DNA of 64,000 nucleotides, taken from positions 3,534,001 to 3,598,000 of the forward strand of contig NW_020825312.1 of assembly GCF_003286085.1 (NCBI RefSeq), written 5' to 3'. This document shows positions 48,183 to 60,059 of this stretch, one piece after another. Positions within the stretch are counted from its first letter, which is position 1. Each line of letters opens with the position of its first letter. A model generated the notes under the pieces. The model did no database searches, had not been told where the DNA came from, and worked only from the letters and a program-made list of their open reading frames with translations. The DNA comes from Drosophila persimilis. Lineage: Eukaryota > Arthropoda > Insecta > Diptera > Drosophilidae. The translations under genes and the position numbers were made by a program.

Positions 48183-49265
48183 TTTATAAATTTTGTATTT
48201 TCCGTCGAAGGATGCTTTGAATATCACTAGTAAATTTTAAAACTTATAATGCAGCACTTTAGATATAGAATAGCAATGAAGTCTGAAATGATTCTCGAAA
48301 ATGTACCAGTGCTTATGATCCCACGGTTTGAAAATTACTGAACTGAATCATTCTGTTCACATTTTGGCAATTCTTAGGCATAAACAGATAGTCGCCTGCC
48401 AATCATATCAACAGTACGTCCGTTTTTCGATAATGACTAATTAAAGTTGATAATGGTTTATGGCAGCTCTGAGAAATGCGTATCTTGGTCAAGGAAATAG
48501 ACAACAGGTTCTAAATATTTGGTAATTTCTGATGGCTACTATCTCTCTGCTCGTATTTCCATTCCTATACGCTAGATAGTAAAAAAAACAATTAACAAAG
48601 AATTGATGAGAGACAATATATGAAAGTTGTCTGAATAGGAAACATCCCTTCAGTAGAATAAAGGGGAAAGGGGACAAAACAAACTATTTTATCAGTAGAG
48701 ATGCCTACTTTTAGGCCAACATCGATATTTATTTTAGAAATCTTTAACTTTTCTAGAAATCTGGATATTTTTCCATATTTCATTCAGAGGCTAGAGGTGC
48801 ACCACAGAAACTTGAAGGTATGGTTCGTTTCGATTGAAATGCTCCTTCAAGAAGTGCATCTACTAAGCCTGAATGTTTGGACCAAGCAGCACGTCGTTTG
48901 ACGGTTTGTTTCGTTTCCCTTGAAAGCAGTTAATCGACTGCATCTGAAGTTTTTGTCTTTTTTCTTCAAAATTGAAATGGGATCAATGGAATGCAAAACG
49001 AATTAACTTTTGAATTTAGACCTCACACTTTGTGTATTATTTATTTAGCTATGAACTACAAAAGGAGCGCCGAAATGTATCAACTACATCTTTTGAATCG
49101 GTACGGTCTACGTTTGTATGTAAATATGTTACGTATGTACATATGTACATACATATGTGCATAAGAGTGGGTATGTTTTTATCAGAAATTACATGTGTTT
49201 TTTATGAAGCTCCTTATCAATTCTTAGTAAAGAAATAAACGAGTAGATAGCGAATGAGTACTTGA
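48183..49265. other. Intergenic between divergent peritrophin genes
   Basis: No gene seen. Palindromic TACATATGTACATACATATG-type sequence near 49136-49158. Short open frames here lack support. Confidence 0.45.
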
Positions 49266-49357
49266 GCTTTTATCAGATTTCTTTGATATTATCATATGGA
49301 GAACATTTTACATATTGGCACTGCATGCAAATTTTCATTGAATGCTGGTGTATAAAA
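49266..49357 (+). promoter_or_regulatory. GATA site and TATA box of the Lys-rich-tail peritrophin
   Basis: CTTTTATCAG (about 49266-49275; reverse CTGATAAAAG) and TATAAAA (49351-49357), 54 bp before the ATG. Confidence 0.6.
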
Positions 49358-49404
49358 ACGATGTTCCATGAATGGAAAAGTTCAGTTCGATAGCGAAACG
49401 CAAT

Positions 49405-50335
49405 ATGAAGCTTCTAGGAGTGCTGTGGACACTTTGCCTTCTATACAAAACTTCACTGGCTCGAATACAAGTGGGTACAAGTGGCGCCGAATGCCATGAA
49501 TGAATAAATATGATTAAAGAACTAACTAAATACAATGATTTCAAAGGACGGCTTCTCGTTTAAGACCTCCATATGTGATGGTAAGAATGGGGGTCTTTTA
49601 CCCATGTATGGAACGTGTAGGGGATACTATGTGTGTCTTGATGGGAACGCTGTGATCGGATCCTGCGACGGAAGCACATTGTTTAATCCCAAGACTTTAC
49701 ATTGCGATGATGCCGTAGACGTAGACTGCATATTCGAGGCCAAGCCAAATAATTACAACGATGGATCGAACTCGGAGAGTGGGGAGGATGAGGAGCCTCA
49801 GGAATTTGATTCCCCACCCACGCGGAGACCGTTAAAGCAGCAGAGACCTGTGGCAAAACAACTTTTGGATACATTTAACAGAGTGTGCGCCGGTAAGAAA
49901 GATGGTGTGACTCTGGCAAAAGAAGGCTCTTGCAGTGAGTACATTGTCTGCGAGTCGAAGCAGCCGCATCTTCGCGTTTGTCCTACCAATCAGCATTTTA
50001 GTCCCACTCGCCGGATCTGTATGAAGCCGAAAGATGCCAAGTGTCTTGTGGGCCATGAAAATCATCAACTAGAAGAGCCAGCCACATCCGCCGGGGTCTG
50101 CCCTGAAGAAAAAGAGAACTCTTTGGTTGCTCACCAGAAAGATTGTGGAAAGTTTTTACTTTGCAGCAACATGATGTTCCTGGTAATGGATTGTCCCATT
50201 GGTTTGCATTTCAATTCCAAAACGTCGCGTTGCGACTATCCCAAGATCGCGAACTGTCAAGTGAAGGAAAAAGGAAATAAAGCTGCTTCAAAGACAAAAA
50301 CTTCAGCACGTAAACCTAAAAATCGTCGCTTGTAA
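49405..50335 (+). CDS. Secreted peritrophin, three domains, basic C-terminal tail
   Basis: 284 residues from exons 49405-49470 and 49547-50335, phase 0. Exon 1 is a signal peptide (MKLLGVLWTLCLLYKTSLAR). Three six-cysteine peritrophin-A domains follow (CDGKNGGLLPMYGTC..., CAGKKDGVTLAKEGSC..., CPEEKENSLVAHQKDC...). An acidic, Pro/Arg-rich linker (SGEDEEPQEFDSPPTRRPLK) separates domains 1 and 2, and the last 25 residues are Lys/Arg-rich (KGNKAASKTKTSARKPKNRR), which might bind acidic glycans. AATAAA is at 50348-50353. Donor choice at 49471 (GTGGGT) is supported by phase only. Confidence 0.85.
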
Positions 50336-50723
50336 CAATTGCATGCAAATAAAAAAATGTGGTACATACATACATATATGTATATAATCATATATATAAT
50401 ACTATAAGTATCACCTATTTCTGTATCCTCAAATCTTACCCGTAGATTAAGCTAAAGCTTGTTAATTATAAGAAGCAAGAGCAAAGTAAATATAAAATAG
50501 AAACACAAAAAATGTATATGGACTGAAATCCCTGTTTGAAAAACTCCGAAAATGCACTAGCTAAAGTTCTAGTACCGCAGGCATAGAGTCACTATTTTCA
50601 AAATATATCTCAGCTTAATGAAAAAAGCTAAATCTTGAGCATCGGCTTGTGGTAATCCGTTCTGTAAGGAACCCACAGTATCAGGTGAAATGCGCTGTTC
50701 AAAATATATGTTTATTGAAGTAA

Positions 50724-51938
50724 TTAGAATTTCACATTTTCGGGCCAATCGCAGACCTTGAGCTGCGGATTATATAGCAATCCAGCGTTGCAGTTAAAGT
50801 CCACTTCACACTCACACTGGCAGACCACATAGGCGCTACTATACGTCGTGCTGGCATCGCCGAACATGGTTCCATCAGGCTGGCCAACACAACGACCATG
50901 GCTCTCGCAGTAGGTGCCAGATGGTCCGGCATTAGGACCGCTGGGTGGCGCAGAACCGTCATCACATTTCACATTCTCAGGGAAGTCACAGTCAAGCGTG
51001 GATGGATTGAACTGCAGGTTATTCGGACACCTTTGTTCAAATTTGATGCCATAGACACATTGGATGAAGGCAGAACAATTCTTATCTACAGGCCCTATCC
51101 AATTGTTGGATTTATCGCAGCACTCTGGGTCGCAGACTTTGCTGATGCAAACGCCTTCGGTGTCCAGAACACACTTATTCTCTGTCACATTGAAGTAGTT
51201 CAAGTCTGGACACTTTCTAGCAACCAAGCTTCCATGGATACACTCCAAATATCCAGCGCAGTCTGCGGGATTCACCTCCTGTTGTCCCTCTGTACATGTG
51301 CTGTTTCCATTGCACTCTCCATTGTCCTTTTCGCATTCGCCTTTAAGCGCGTTCCAGTAATCTCCGGTGCCACATGATTTGGATACATACTTTCCACTTG
51401 AGCAGACTTCATACTTTGTACAGTCTCCATCTGAGTCCGCCTTAGTGCTTCCTTCCACACATCCAACGCACACTCCAGAGGTGTCCTCAACACACTTATT
51501 AAGTGTGGTATTGAAGTAATACTGATCGGGACACTTCTTGATCACAAAGATTCCGTTCTCACACTCAAGATATCCTGCGCAGTCTGAGGGGTTCTCTTCC
51601 AATTCACCTTCGGTACACGTCGGGGTCTCGCAGGAGTTGCACTCGCCGAAGTCTTTTTCACACTCGCCGGTTCGCCAGTTCCACCAGTCCCCACTATCAC
51701 AAGACTTCTGAACGAACTTGCCGGTGCAGCAGGCATAATACTTGGTGCAATCATCCTCGTCGATCTTTTTATCGCCGTCTTTGCAACATTCTGCATTCAG
51801 TGAGCCAACGAGAATAGAAACCGTAAGGCACAGAGAAAAGGCTGCAATCAAAGAATTATAAGAAAGCCTTTCTCTATCAGTGGGAGCGAACTTACCAAAG
51901 TGTATATGTTTTGATTGAGACATCTTTTCGCCACGCAT
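50724..51938 (-). CDS. Secreted peritrophin with six chitin-binding domains
   Basis: 386 residues from exons 51938-51896 and 51841-50724, phase 1; an ATG at 51923 (MSQSKHIHF) would give 381. The signal core is AFSLCLTVSILVGSLNA. Domains 1-2 and 3-4 are a duplicated pair (C..DGDWWNWRTGECEKDFGEC / C..TGDYWNALKGECEKDNGEC, each followed by a TCTEG domain). Domain 5 is CCDKSNNWIGPVDKNC... Domain 6 follows GPNAGPSGTYCESHGRCVG and has extra cysteines (VCQCECEVDFNC), the same type as the last domain of the gene at 53178. TATA at 51983-51976; AATAAA complement at 50711-50716. Confidence 0.9.
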   Translation of the reverse strand: MRGEKMSQSKHIHFGKFAPTDRERLSYNSLIAAFSLCLTVSILVGSLNAECCKDGDKKIDEDDCTKYYACCTGKFVQKSCDSGDWWNWRTGECEKDFGECNSCETPTCTEGELEENPSDCAGYLECENGIFVIKKCPDQYYFNTTLNKCVEDTSGVCVGCVEGSTKADSDGDCTKYEVCSSGKYVSKSCGTGDYWNALKGECEKDNGECNGNSTCTEGQQEVNPADCAGYLECIHGSLVARKCPDLNYFNVTENKCVLDTEGVCISKVCDPECCDKSNNWIGPVDKNCSAFIQCVYGIKFEQRCPNNLQFNPSTLDCDFPENVKCDDGSAPPSGPNAGPSGTYCESHGRCVGQPDGTMFGDASTTYSSAYVVCQCECEVDFNCNAGLLYNPQLKVCDWPENVKF

Positions 51939-51975
51939 ATTGAGCGTCTACTGAAGAGCCATCGGTCCATATCGT

Positions 51976-51983
51976 CTTTTATA
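51976..51983 (-). promoter_or_regulatory. TATA box of the six-domain peritrophin gene
   Basis: TATAAAAG on the minus strand, about 40 bp before the first ATG. CTGATAAT (minus, about 52059-52052) is a possible GATA site. Confidence 0.6.
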
Positions 51984-51989
51984 TTTTCG

Positions 51990-53150
51990 GGCAATTAAAA
52001 TAATTAAATGTCTTTTCCTGGCACAGAGAGATGATAATGTGGGAACACTCTTGATATTATCAGCGTATTCAGTATTCATACAAGCAGAGGATGTTGTCAC
52101 TATTTATAAAACAGTCAGTCACGTTTCCCAATTAAGAAATGCAGGGGGAGGTGCCAGAAATCGAGTTGCGCTTGAGCAAATTTGTATGTCAGATCTCATT
52201 GTAGATTTCATGATAAAACGCTATAAATTTGTATTGTATTTTCTATTTACGAATTGAAATATTTTGTGATCTGTTTCTATGATTCTAACGTATCTTATGA
52301 ATTATTTAATTTGAAATATTTTCTGGCTTTTTCTGCATGCAAAGGGCTCTCTTCATTTAGTTTACTTCCAATATCTTTATCTACTTTTCTGGATCAATTT
52401 GGACAGCCGATAGTGCAAGATTTTGTGGATATATTAGTTTTGTGGTGAATGTGGATGTGTGATACACCCACATCTTGTCTTGTCTTGTTTGATTCGAACT
52501 AAAGCAACCAAAATTTGTTCACAGCCATCCCCAAATATGATAATCCCATCCCCTCATGATAAAAGCGAGCAGAACTAAGAGAGGTCGCGGCCTGCGTTGG
52601 CTGACCTACCGTACTCCCCCACCGCATTCGCTGACAAATCAGTCCGTCCTTTTGCTAACGGCGATTACAATACATACATAGATTGATAGAGAGAGAGAGA
52701 ATGGGGTAACCTTAAGTATGAAGACCGTATAAAATATTGTCAAATCGTTCAGAGGGTGTACACTGAATACTCGTAAAGCACATCAACGTTCACGGTCTGT
52801 TCTACTATTCTTATATCTATCTATAAATATACCTCTTCTTGTTGGTTTGCCTGAAAATGTACACGTCCAAATAGGCCAGACATTCGTCTGGATGTATCAA
52901 GTTTTTCTGCCAAACCTACCCACAAAGGCTGCCGATTAGGCGATAAAATGCACAATATGATTTATATCATACATATTCCCACTTTCGTCTAGCTTATCGA
53001 AAAGAATTGGGCCTCTCAAAGTACTGATAATACGCAGCTGCTGAAATGCGCCCTGTCTAAGACTGATTAGAGTGATTTATGAGCGCAGACCACCATTACC
53101 TATCGTTTAAGTATCGGCGTGGAGAGGCCAACGATTTCTTGGCATACAAA
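51990..53150. other. Intergenic
   Basis: No supported gene. A GA microsatellite lies at about 52688-52701. The complement of AATAAA at 53159-53164 ends the next gene. Confidence 0.45.
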
Positions 53151-53177
53151 TTATATTTTTTATTGAAAAACTTTAAG

Positions 53178-54712
53178 CTATAGAGTACAATTGACGTTTA
53201 TGCTGTAGTTGCAAGTCAATAGGTCCTGGTCCCAGTACAAGCCATCGGGACACGTCAACTCGACCTCGCACTCGCATTGGCAGATGACATATCCATTGCA
53301 ACTAATCTCGGATGGTAAATAGGTACCCTCCCGTGCATTCAGGCAGCGTCCGTTGGTCTCGCAAGCGATGCCCGAGGGTCCGGCGTTCGGTCCTGAGGGC
53401 GGCGTATGAGGCCATTGACACTGCACGTTTTGGGGATAGTCGCAGATCTCAGTCTCTACGTTGAAGATCAAGTTGTTTGGGCACTGCTGTTCAACGGCAC
53501 AGTTGTAGTTGCACTTATAGAACTTGTTGCACACTCCATCGACCGGGAACAGGGCTCCTTCCTCCTCGCCCTGGCACACGTTGCTGGTGCTGTTGCAGGC
53601 GACTTCTGGAACATAGCCTTCGGGATAATCGCACTCATTCGCGGTGGCATTGTAGACCAGACCGTCGGGACAGATAACCGCAGTAGATTCGGCGCTCGTG
53701 TCCCAATCGCAGACCTGAGCAGTCTGATTGAACTTGGTGTACTCGTCGCAAGGCATTGCGATGGGGCATTGGCATTGACACACAAAGTATCCATTAGTTT
53801 CGGGATCGGCGATCAGCGTGCCGTCACGCATGCCCGCACAGACGCCCTGGCTTGTACACGTCGTGCCCGAGGGTCCCTCTATATCTTCTGAGGAGTCTGC
53901 GATGACCGATGGTGTGCAATTAACGTTCTCCGGGAAGTCACAGTATTCGCTTATGGGGTTAAAGTAGAGGCCGGAGGGACAGCTCATCTCATTGACGCAT
54001 CTATTACTGCACTGAATGTACCTTCCGCACACTCCGGGAATTGGCAGATTGACGTTGGTAGTCTGGTTGGCACATTCATCGCGCTGGCTGGAGCAATAGG
54101 TGGGCACAGCAGATGGAGGGGAAGGCGTGGTGTTGACGACATTGTTCGTGTCGGTTGTGAGCTCATCGGTTGTGGTCTCATCGGAGACACCATCCGTGGA
54201 CTTATCGGGTTCTGTGGGGTTCGTAGAGCTTGTGACGGCGGGTTCTGAGCTTGACGGCTCCGTGTCCGTGTCGCAAGGCTCTGTTACCGACGTGGTTAAA
54301 CCTGGCTTATCGTCGTCAATATCCGGACACTCATCGGCGCAACAGGTGCAGGTGCATTCGGCATCTGCCCTGGTATTAGTGCCTGCAAATGGCGACAGGC
54401 CCAAGCAGTTGGCTCGCCACTGGAAATCGCACTCGGCCAGTTGTCGATTGAAGTGGAGCCCGCGGGGACAGCTGCCGATGGCAACCACTTCTCCCTGCTG
54501 GCATACCGCAAAGCGACCGCAATGGGTCGCCACAGGCACTCGCGTCCCGTCCGGTTCATAGAGGCAAACACTCGACAGTTGAGCAGATGCGGCTGCGACC
54601 ACTAGAAGCGTCCATAGAGCTGATACCAACAACAGAGACGTTACGCGTACATAGTAAAAGTTTCAGAATTGGCACCTACTAGTCACTCACCACACAAAAC
54701 AGTGTTGCACAT
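53178..54712 (-). CDS. Secreted peritrophin with five domains plus one half domain
   Basis: 487 residues from exons 54712-54691 (ATGTGCAACACTGTTTTGTGTG) and 54619-53178, phase 1. The signal peptide is MCNTVLCALWTLLVVAAASA. Domain 1 (CLYEPDGTRVPVATHC...) is followed by a CTCTCC cluster and an acidic Thr/Ser linker of about 70 residues. Domain 2 (YCSSQRDECANQT...) and domain 4 (CQGEEEGALFPVDGVC...) resemble each other. Domain 3 (CTSQGVCAGMRDGTLIA) is followed by only the second half of another domain (CPDGLVYNATANECDYPEGY). Domain 5 (CETNGRCLNAREGTYLP...) follows PPSGPNAGPSG and carries the CQCECEVEL motif. Closely related to the gene at 50724. CATAAATG near 54750 (minus) may be a weak TATA box; GATA words lie at about 54845-54870. 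Confidence 0.9.
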
Positions 54713-57700
54713 TTTCAAGACGATCAGCAGCTTTGAAGTAGTCCGAAATTCGCGAACGACTAAGTGGCGACCCTGCCAAAGTGGAGGCATTTATGGGAGC
54801 GAAAGAAAACTGTTTCGAGTGCCGCGAATCAGTAGCCAATCTTCTGATAATACCAATAACCATATTTATCGCTTGATTAACTCAACAAGTGATTTTTGGT
54901 GCTACGCGCTATCGCAGGAGTAATTACGTTCATATCTGGAGCACGGAGGGCGGAGCGCAAACTACTCTCCCGGAGGGGGCTCATTAACAAATTCATACGC
55001 ACACTGTCGTACTATTGACACTTCCTATTAAATGGCGTTTATTGTCATTCAAAATGAAGTGCCTGAACCGTGTACTGCTCTCCCGGATACAATCACGACA
55101 AGTAGCAATACAGCAATTGTAGGTGCTCGAATGAAAGATACTCAGCTCCAATGATACTTTATACTCGGATATGGTTATCAGTATGTTGTTTGAAACTTAT
55201 CGACTGACTGAAGGAAATGCTCCGCGTCTTCTGCACGCAGCATTCATTGTCTCACTCTCTGTGGCTATGTAGGCCAGCTTAGGTGGCCAGCTTTTAAACT
55301 ATTTTGCTGTAAGTTATATGGCACTCTGTTTACACTCTGACTAGACACGTCAAGACTGTCTAATGATGTCGGAAACTTAAAGTTGCAGTCCTTCCCAGTC
55401 CTTTGTTTAAGTTTTTATAGTTAATACTGAATGATTAGGTCAAACAATTATAATAAAAGCCTTTCTTATCGTTCACAGTACTTTTTCTCGATAATCAATC
55501 AAATATCTGTAGATAAGTTTCGCATCAGTATATTGTAATAGGTAAGATCGATTGTTTGTCTATATGGACCGATTTATAGCAATAATATACCCTGGTTCTG
55601 AGTGTTCCATTCCGTACAAAATTTAAATTTTGGTCAGTTTTATATAGTGCATGAAATGCATGGCAGGGGCACGGTGGTCGCCTTTGGTTAGGCGATCGCC
55701 GATTGTTAACTCAGTTTATTCAATCGATTCGCTATCATTCATTCAGTTTTTCATTAACGTCTTGTAGGCGGATACGCTTGAAGGGTGTGCGGGCTTTGGC
55801 GTTGCGATAATGAAGACTTTTTATAGAAGCTATCGAACATTAAACGCATGTTTTTACACCCAGTAATTGTATTCAACAATGATATGTTGTATTCGTACAA
55901 AGGTATGTGAGAAGCGTTAGAAATACATTTTTTCTTGATTGCCTGTAAGAACACTTGGATCTATCGGATGTTCAAATCTTGAGAACCCCAACCTTATTAG
56001 ACCTAAGATTACTGGGTATATTTTAGTCAGAATGTGGACTGGAGCCTATAATTCTAGGTACTGAATGCAATCACAGCGATAAAAATATCTCAATAGAAAT
56101 ATGATTAGATGGCATTCCCTCAAGACCATGCTGTTCGGATGCATTCCTTGCGTAAGCGCGATTGTTCATTTTATTACTGATTTTTCTGAACCCTAGTGCC
56201 AAAAAAGCTGGACAGGAAACTGTAAGGGAAATTGTTAGTTTTCTCAGGATTTTAATAGTACTGCTTACTGTATGGACAGAACCAAAAACAAGTCTATGAA
56301 ATTGCGGTGAGAGGCTGGCTTCCTGTTTCGCGGCGAGTTAGAGGGGGCCGTCAGCTGAAATTGGAGACAATGCAATTCTAATTATTCAAATGAAAGCCAA
56401 GTACGCTTGAATTAAATTACCAAACTTAAGAAAACATAAATGGCAGAAGGAAGAGCACCAGTTGCAGTTGTGTGCTAGGGCCTAGACACTTGGGTTACTT
56501 GGGGCCGTGGAAAGCCAACGACAGGCTTATACTCGAACTCGAAGGTAGGTGTCCATTACATGTAGCGCATCGAGCTGGAGAGGGCTGTTGCTATTGCTTC
56601 TGCTGTTCGTCAAATGCCATAAGGGGCAACAAAAGACAGCCCAGCAGAAATGTGAGTGGATCTGCGACATCTACATAGAGTGCTCGCAGAAGTGAGTGTG
56701 CATGGGGGACACACTCACACTGGCAGCCGGACCACTTCCAACGTCTATTGTGGAAATCTTCTCAGGTGTAACAGGTTTCTCAGATTTAAACTGAGGTCGC
56801 CCCTGTCGTTCACACAGTCATCAGCGGCACTCGCCACGGAATCGATCGTGATCTCGGGCCCGACCGATCAAAGACTGCGCTTCCAGTCAACGCCGGCAGG
56901 AGACCAGGAGCAGCCGAGCAGCAGGACACTTCTTACAATTACAGTTCGAATCGAAGAACTGAGATCGATTGGTGCATAGATATCAAGAGGACTCGCTAAT
57001 TTTCAACTCTAGCACCATTCGAAATCAGTGCTTTTGATGAGAACCATTCAACAGAAAGTGTTTCTCCAAAGTGATTTTTTTTCAGTGCATGACAATTCAT
57101 GTTAAAATCCAAAGGTTTCCATACAAAAAGTTTAAATAACGCACAAGAGAGTATAAGTAATGAGTGGCTGAGCAACCGCGTTCATGGCAGAAGCCATCGA
57201 AGTGCAAGCGACGTGTCTCAATCTCACCGGGTCGGTGGTCGTCGATGTCGATCGGAATATGTTATCCACATTTGCTTAGTCATCAGTCATTGGAAATAAG
57301 TTGGATATCGCTGCAGTTACCCTTGATTCTATGGCTAAAACGGTTTACCGCGTTGATCAATGACTAAATGTGCCATCCAGAAATTGCAATCGAAACTCCA
57401 CCAGCCTCGGAAAACTCCACCTCAATGTTTGCTTGTCTTGTCAAAACAATAGATTGTCCACGACTTATCAGGGCTATAAATAAAAGACATGATATACAGT
57501 GAATTAGTCGCTTAGTAATTTAAAAATAATCGTATTCTTATCTTAGTAAAGGCTCCATTTTCGGAGCTATAAATATGCTCAGAGCTGGTTGTGTATGATT
57601 CACGGGAAGGATGATATACAATACTAGTACATACTCGTATATGGTGCTAGAATTACAAAAATATGTCTAGAATTTGCAAAACGAAGACAAATATACCCTT

Positions 57701-58528
57701 TCCACAACGTTTACCCTGGCTGTATGGACGTGATACATTCATAAATTTATTTTATTCCCATTTCAATGCTAGTACACAGAAGGAGTTGAAGCCAACTCCG
57801 CAATTGTAGCACTGCCATAAATAATATATTCACATATTATTGGCCAGTGATTTATTCGTGGTACACGAATTAGTAAGTAGTATAGCGCACAATATGCATA
57901 GGGAGTACGAAAAAATTATTCTGGGCGAATGTACGTCAACGTTTCTGCCTATTTGAATGAGTAGTTACATACGTCAAAAAACCCTATAAATATGTCAAAC
58001 AATTAATATTACAGGATTTTTAGATAAAATAATAATATCTTTTAGAAAGTCCCATGAACAATTATTGTCAAAACGAAATGGGATTATTTAGATAAGGCAA
58101 TAGGATTCCCCATTTTTTGATGGCAGCTTTCCATTCTTATGCTTCTATTAATTATAGGCAAGTGGCATTAATAATAAAGCGTGGGAGCAGGAACACCTGG
58201 AAATATAAGCTGGGAAGGAAGGGCCACTACAATAGTTTATAAATTAAATATGTCAAATTTTCTCTAATATTGGGAATTTTCATTATCACTAGCCTTGTAC
58301 ATCATAATTGCTGAAATTAAAACTTTCGTGTTCTGAAAAGTTGAATCTTCTTATCTAAAGTATTTTGTGACAGATTGTAGCCGTATAGTTACCAAAAAAA
58401 AAATACAGCTGAAAAAATTGCTAATTTTGTTTATGTCAGCGGCCATCGAGTCAAAACGGCAAATCTTATCTATTTTAAAAGACAAAATGTTTGTAAATTA
58501 TAGCCCCGTTTAATTGGAAAATCTGCGA
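54713..58528. other. Intergenic, 3.8 kb
   Basis: I see no coding gene. The part 56.3-57.3 kb is less AT-rich than its surroundings and could be a non-coding transcript or a far regulatory region, but no splice chain, signal peptide or domain supports a gene. Confidence 0.4.
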
Positions 58529-58581
58529 CTTATCATTTGCCAAAGACAACCAAGCAGTTTGGAGTGTGGTGCCTATATAAG
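58529..58581 (+). promoter_or_regulatory. GATA site and TATA box of the five-domain peritrophin gene
   Basis: CTTATCA (58529-58535; reverse TGATAAG) and TATATAAG (58574-58581), 78 bp before the ATG. Confidence 0.65.
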
Positions 58582-58651
58582 GCCCAGTAGAAGAACCAAA
58601 GAAAGTTAGTTGAAATTATTCTACTTGGAGGGACGAAGAGTGTATCTCGAA

Positions 58652-59737
58652 ATGCGAGGTACTGGCGATTGGCATTGGAGCTCAGAGCGTGGATACTCGT
58701 ACTGACAGTTAATTTCGTCTACCATTCCAGGATTGACAAGCTATCTGCATGCCCTGCTGCTGGCTCTCGTACTGCAGCTGAGCAGCCAGACCCAGCTCCT
58801 GAACTCTGGCGACGATGTCTGCCGACTGTTTGCGGATGGCACTAAGCTCCGCAAGCCGGGCGGCTGTAATGAGTGGATTTTGTGTCAGAACCATATCAGC
58901 ACGACTGGTGGAACTTGTAGCGGGACCAAACCATACTTCAAACTTAAGAGTAGCGACTGCGCGAGTGCCGCGGACACCAAATACTGCGACAGTCCATGCA
59001 CTAAGAAAACAAACGGTTACTTGGGCAGCACCCTCAACTGTGCCAATTGGTACTACTGCGAGGGGGCTACCTTGAAAGGCAGCGGGGTCTGCACCGGCCA
59101 GTACTTCGACCAGGCGCTGCAGCAGTGCGTTTATGCGGAGAATACTTCGTGCGCCGCCAAATTTGAGTGGTGCGACATCGTGCCCCCAAACGTGCCATTC
59201 CTCGACGAGGAACACTGCAACATGTTCCACACATGCAGCAGTACTTTTTCACTTGTCAACAACACCTGCGATGAGGGAAAGTATTACGATGTGCAAAAGA
59301 AGGTATGTGTGGACAAGAGAGAGGTCGATTGTGGCGAGCATCCCCTGCCAGTGGACGTGTGTGGAACCAACAAGCTGGCTGTGCGCAACAAATTTGTTTC
59401 GGATGGTGCCACCTGCCGAGGATACTTCTACTGCCGGGATCTCGGCTCTGGAAATCCTGATCCCAACCCCGAGCGGCTGCAGTGCGGAGTGGATTATTTC
59501 TTCAACCAGGAGCGACAGGCTTGCATGCCACGCGAAGACCAGAAGTGTGACTGGGATCGCTGTGACGGGCGCGAGAGTGGCTTCGAGTTGGCCCAGGTGG
59601 AGGGTTGCCATAACTACCTATCATGCACAAATGGCAAAGAAATGAATGTATTGGTGTGTGAAGATGGCGGGTACTTCGATGTGGCAGCCCAGAAGTGTAC
59701 TACAGCCATTAAAAGCTACGGTGTATGCACCAGTTAG
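58652..59737 (+). CDS. Secreted peritrophin with five chitin-binding domains
   Basis: 337 residues from exons 58652-58658 (ATGCGAG) and 58731-59737, phase 1. Signal peptide MRGLTSYLHALLLALVLQL. Five domains: CRLFADGTKLRKPGGC..., CTKKTNGYLGSTLNC..., CDIVPPNVPFLDEEHC..., CGTNKLAVRNKFVSDGATC... and CDGRESGFELAQVEGC.... Linkers are short, unlike the mucin-type members, so it is a compact domain string resembling peritrophin-44/48-type proteins. Domain 4 has an insertion before cysteine 4 (LGSGNPDPNPERLQC). AATAAA at 59752-59757. It closes the peritrophin cluster on this side. Confidence 0.92.
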
Positions 59738-59929
59738 ATATTGTGATATCAAATAAACCTATGCTGGAGTACTAATTCTCTTCTTCCCGTCAACTACGTG
59801 TGGACCACTGGGAATGCTAATTAGAATTTAATATTCTATTTTTCCATCTAAATAAGATAAATAAAGTAACAATGTTTTTGGGGAGAGAACATTTTAGATT
59901 TTAATTCTTGATCATTCTTGAGGTGTTAC

Positions 59930-59974
59930 CTGAGTAGCTAAGAACAGTAGACAGAAGACGAGGACCTGATACAT
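59930..59974 (-). other. Orphan signal-peptide-like exon
   Basis: Minus strand ATG TAT CAG... encodes MYQVLVFCLLFLATQ followed by a good donor (GTAACA). A TATAAG lies about 80 bp upstream (about 60051-60057). No following exon of useful length: the nearest acceptor (TTATCTTATTTAG) leads to ATGGAAAAATAG. It may be a remnant of a lost secreted gene or a very small peptide gene. Confidence 0.3.
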
Positions 59975-60059
59975 GTTATTCACTTTTACAACTACAACTT
60001 ACAACATTTACAACCCTAGGAGCTCTACATCGACTAAAAGAATTCAAGTCTTATATTGT

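Noticed and set aside
56472-57367. Several 60-100 codon frames in the 3.8-kb intergenic region
   Set aside because: No family motif, no consistent splice chain and overlapping frames on the same strand; typical chance frames.
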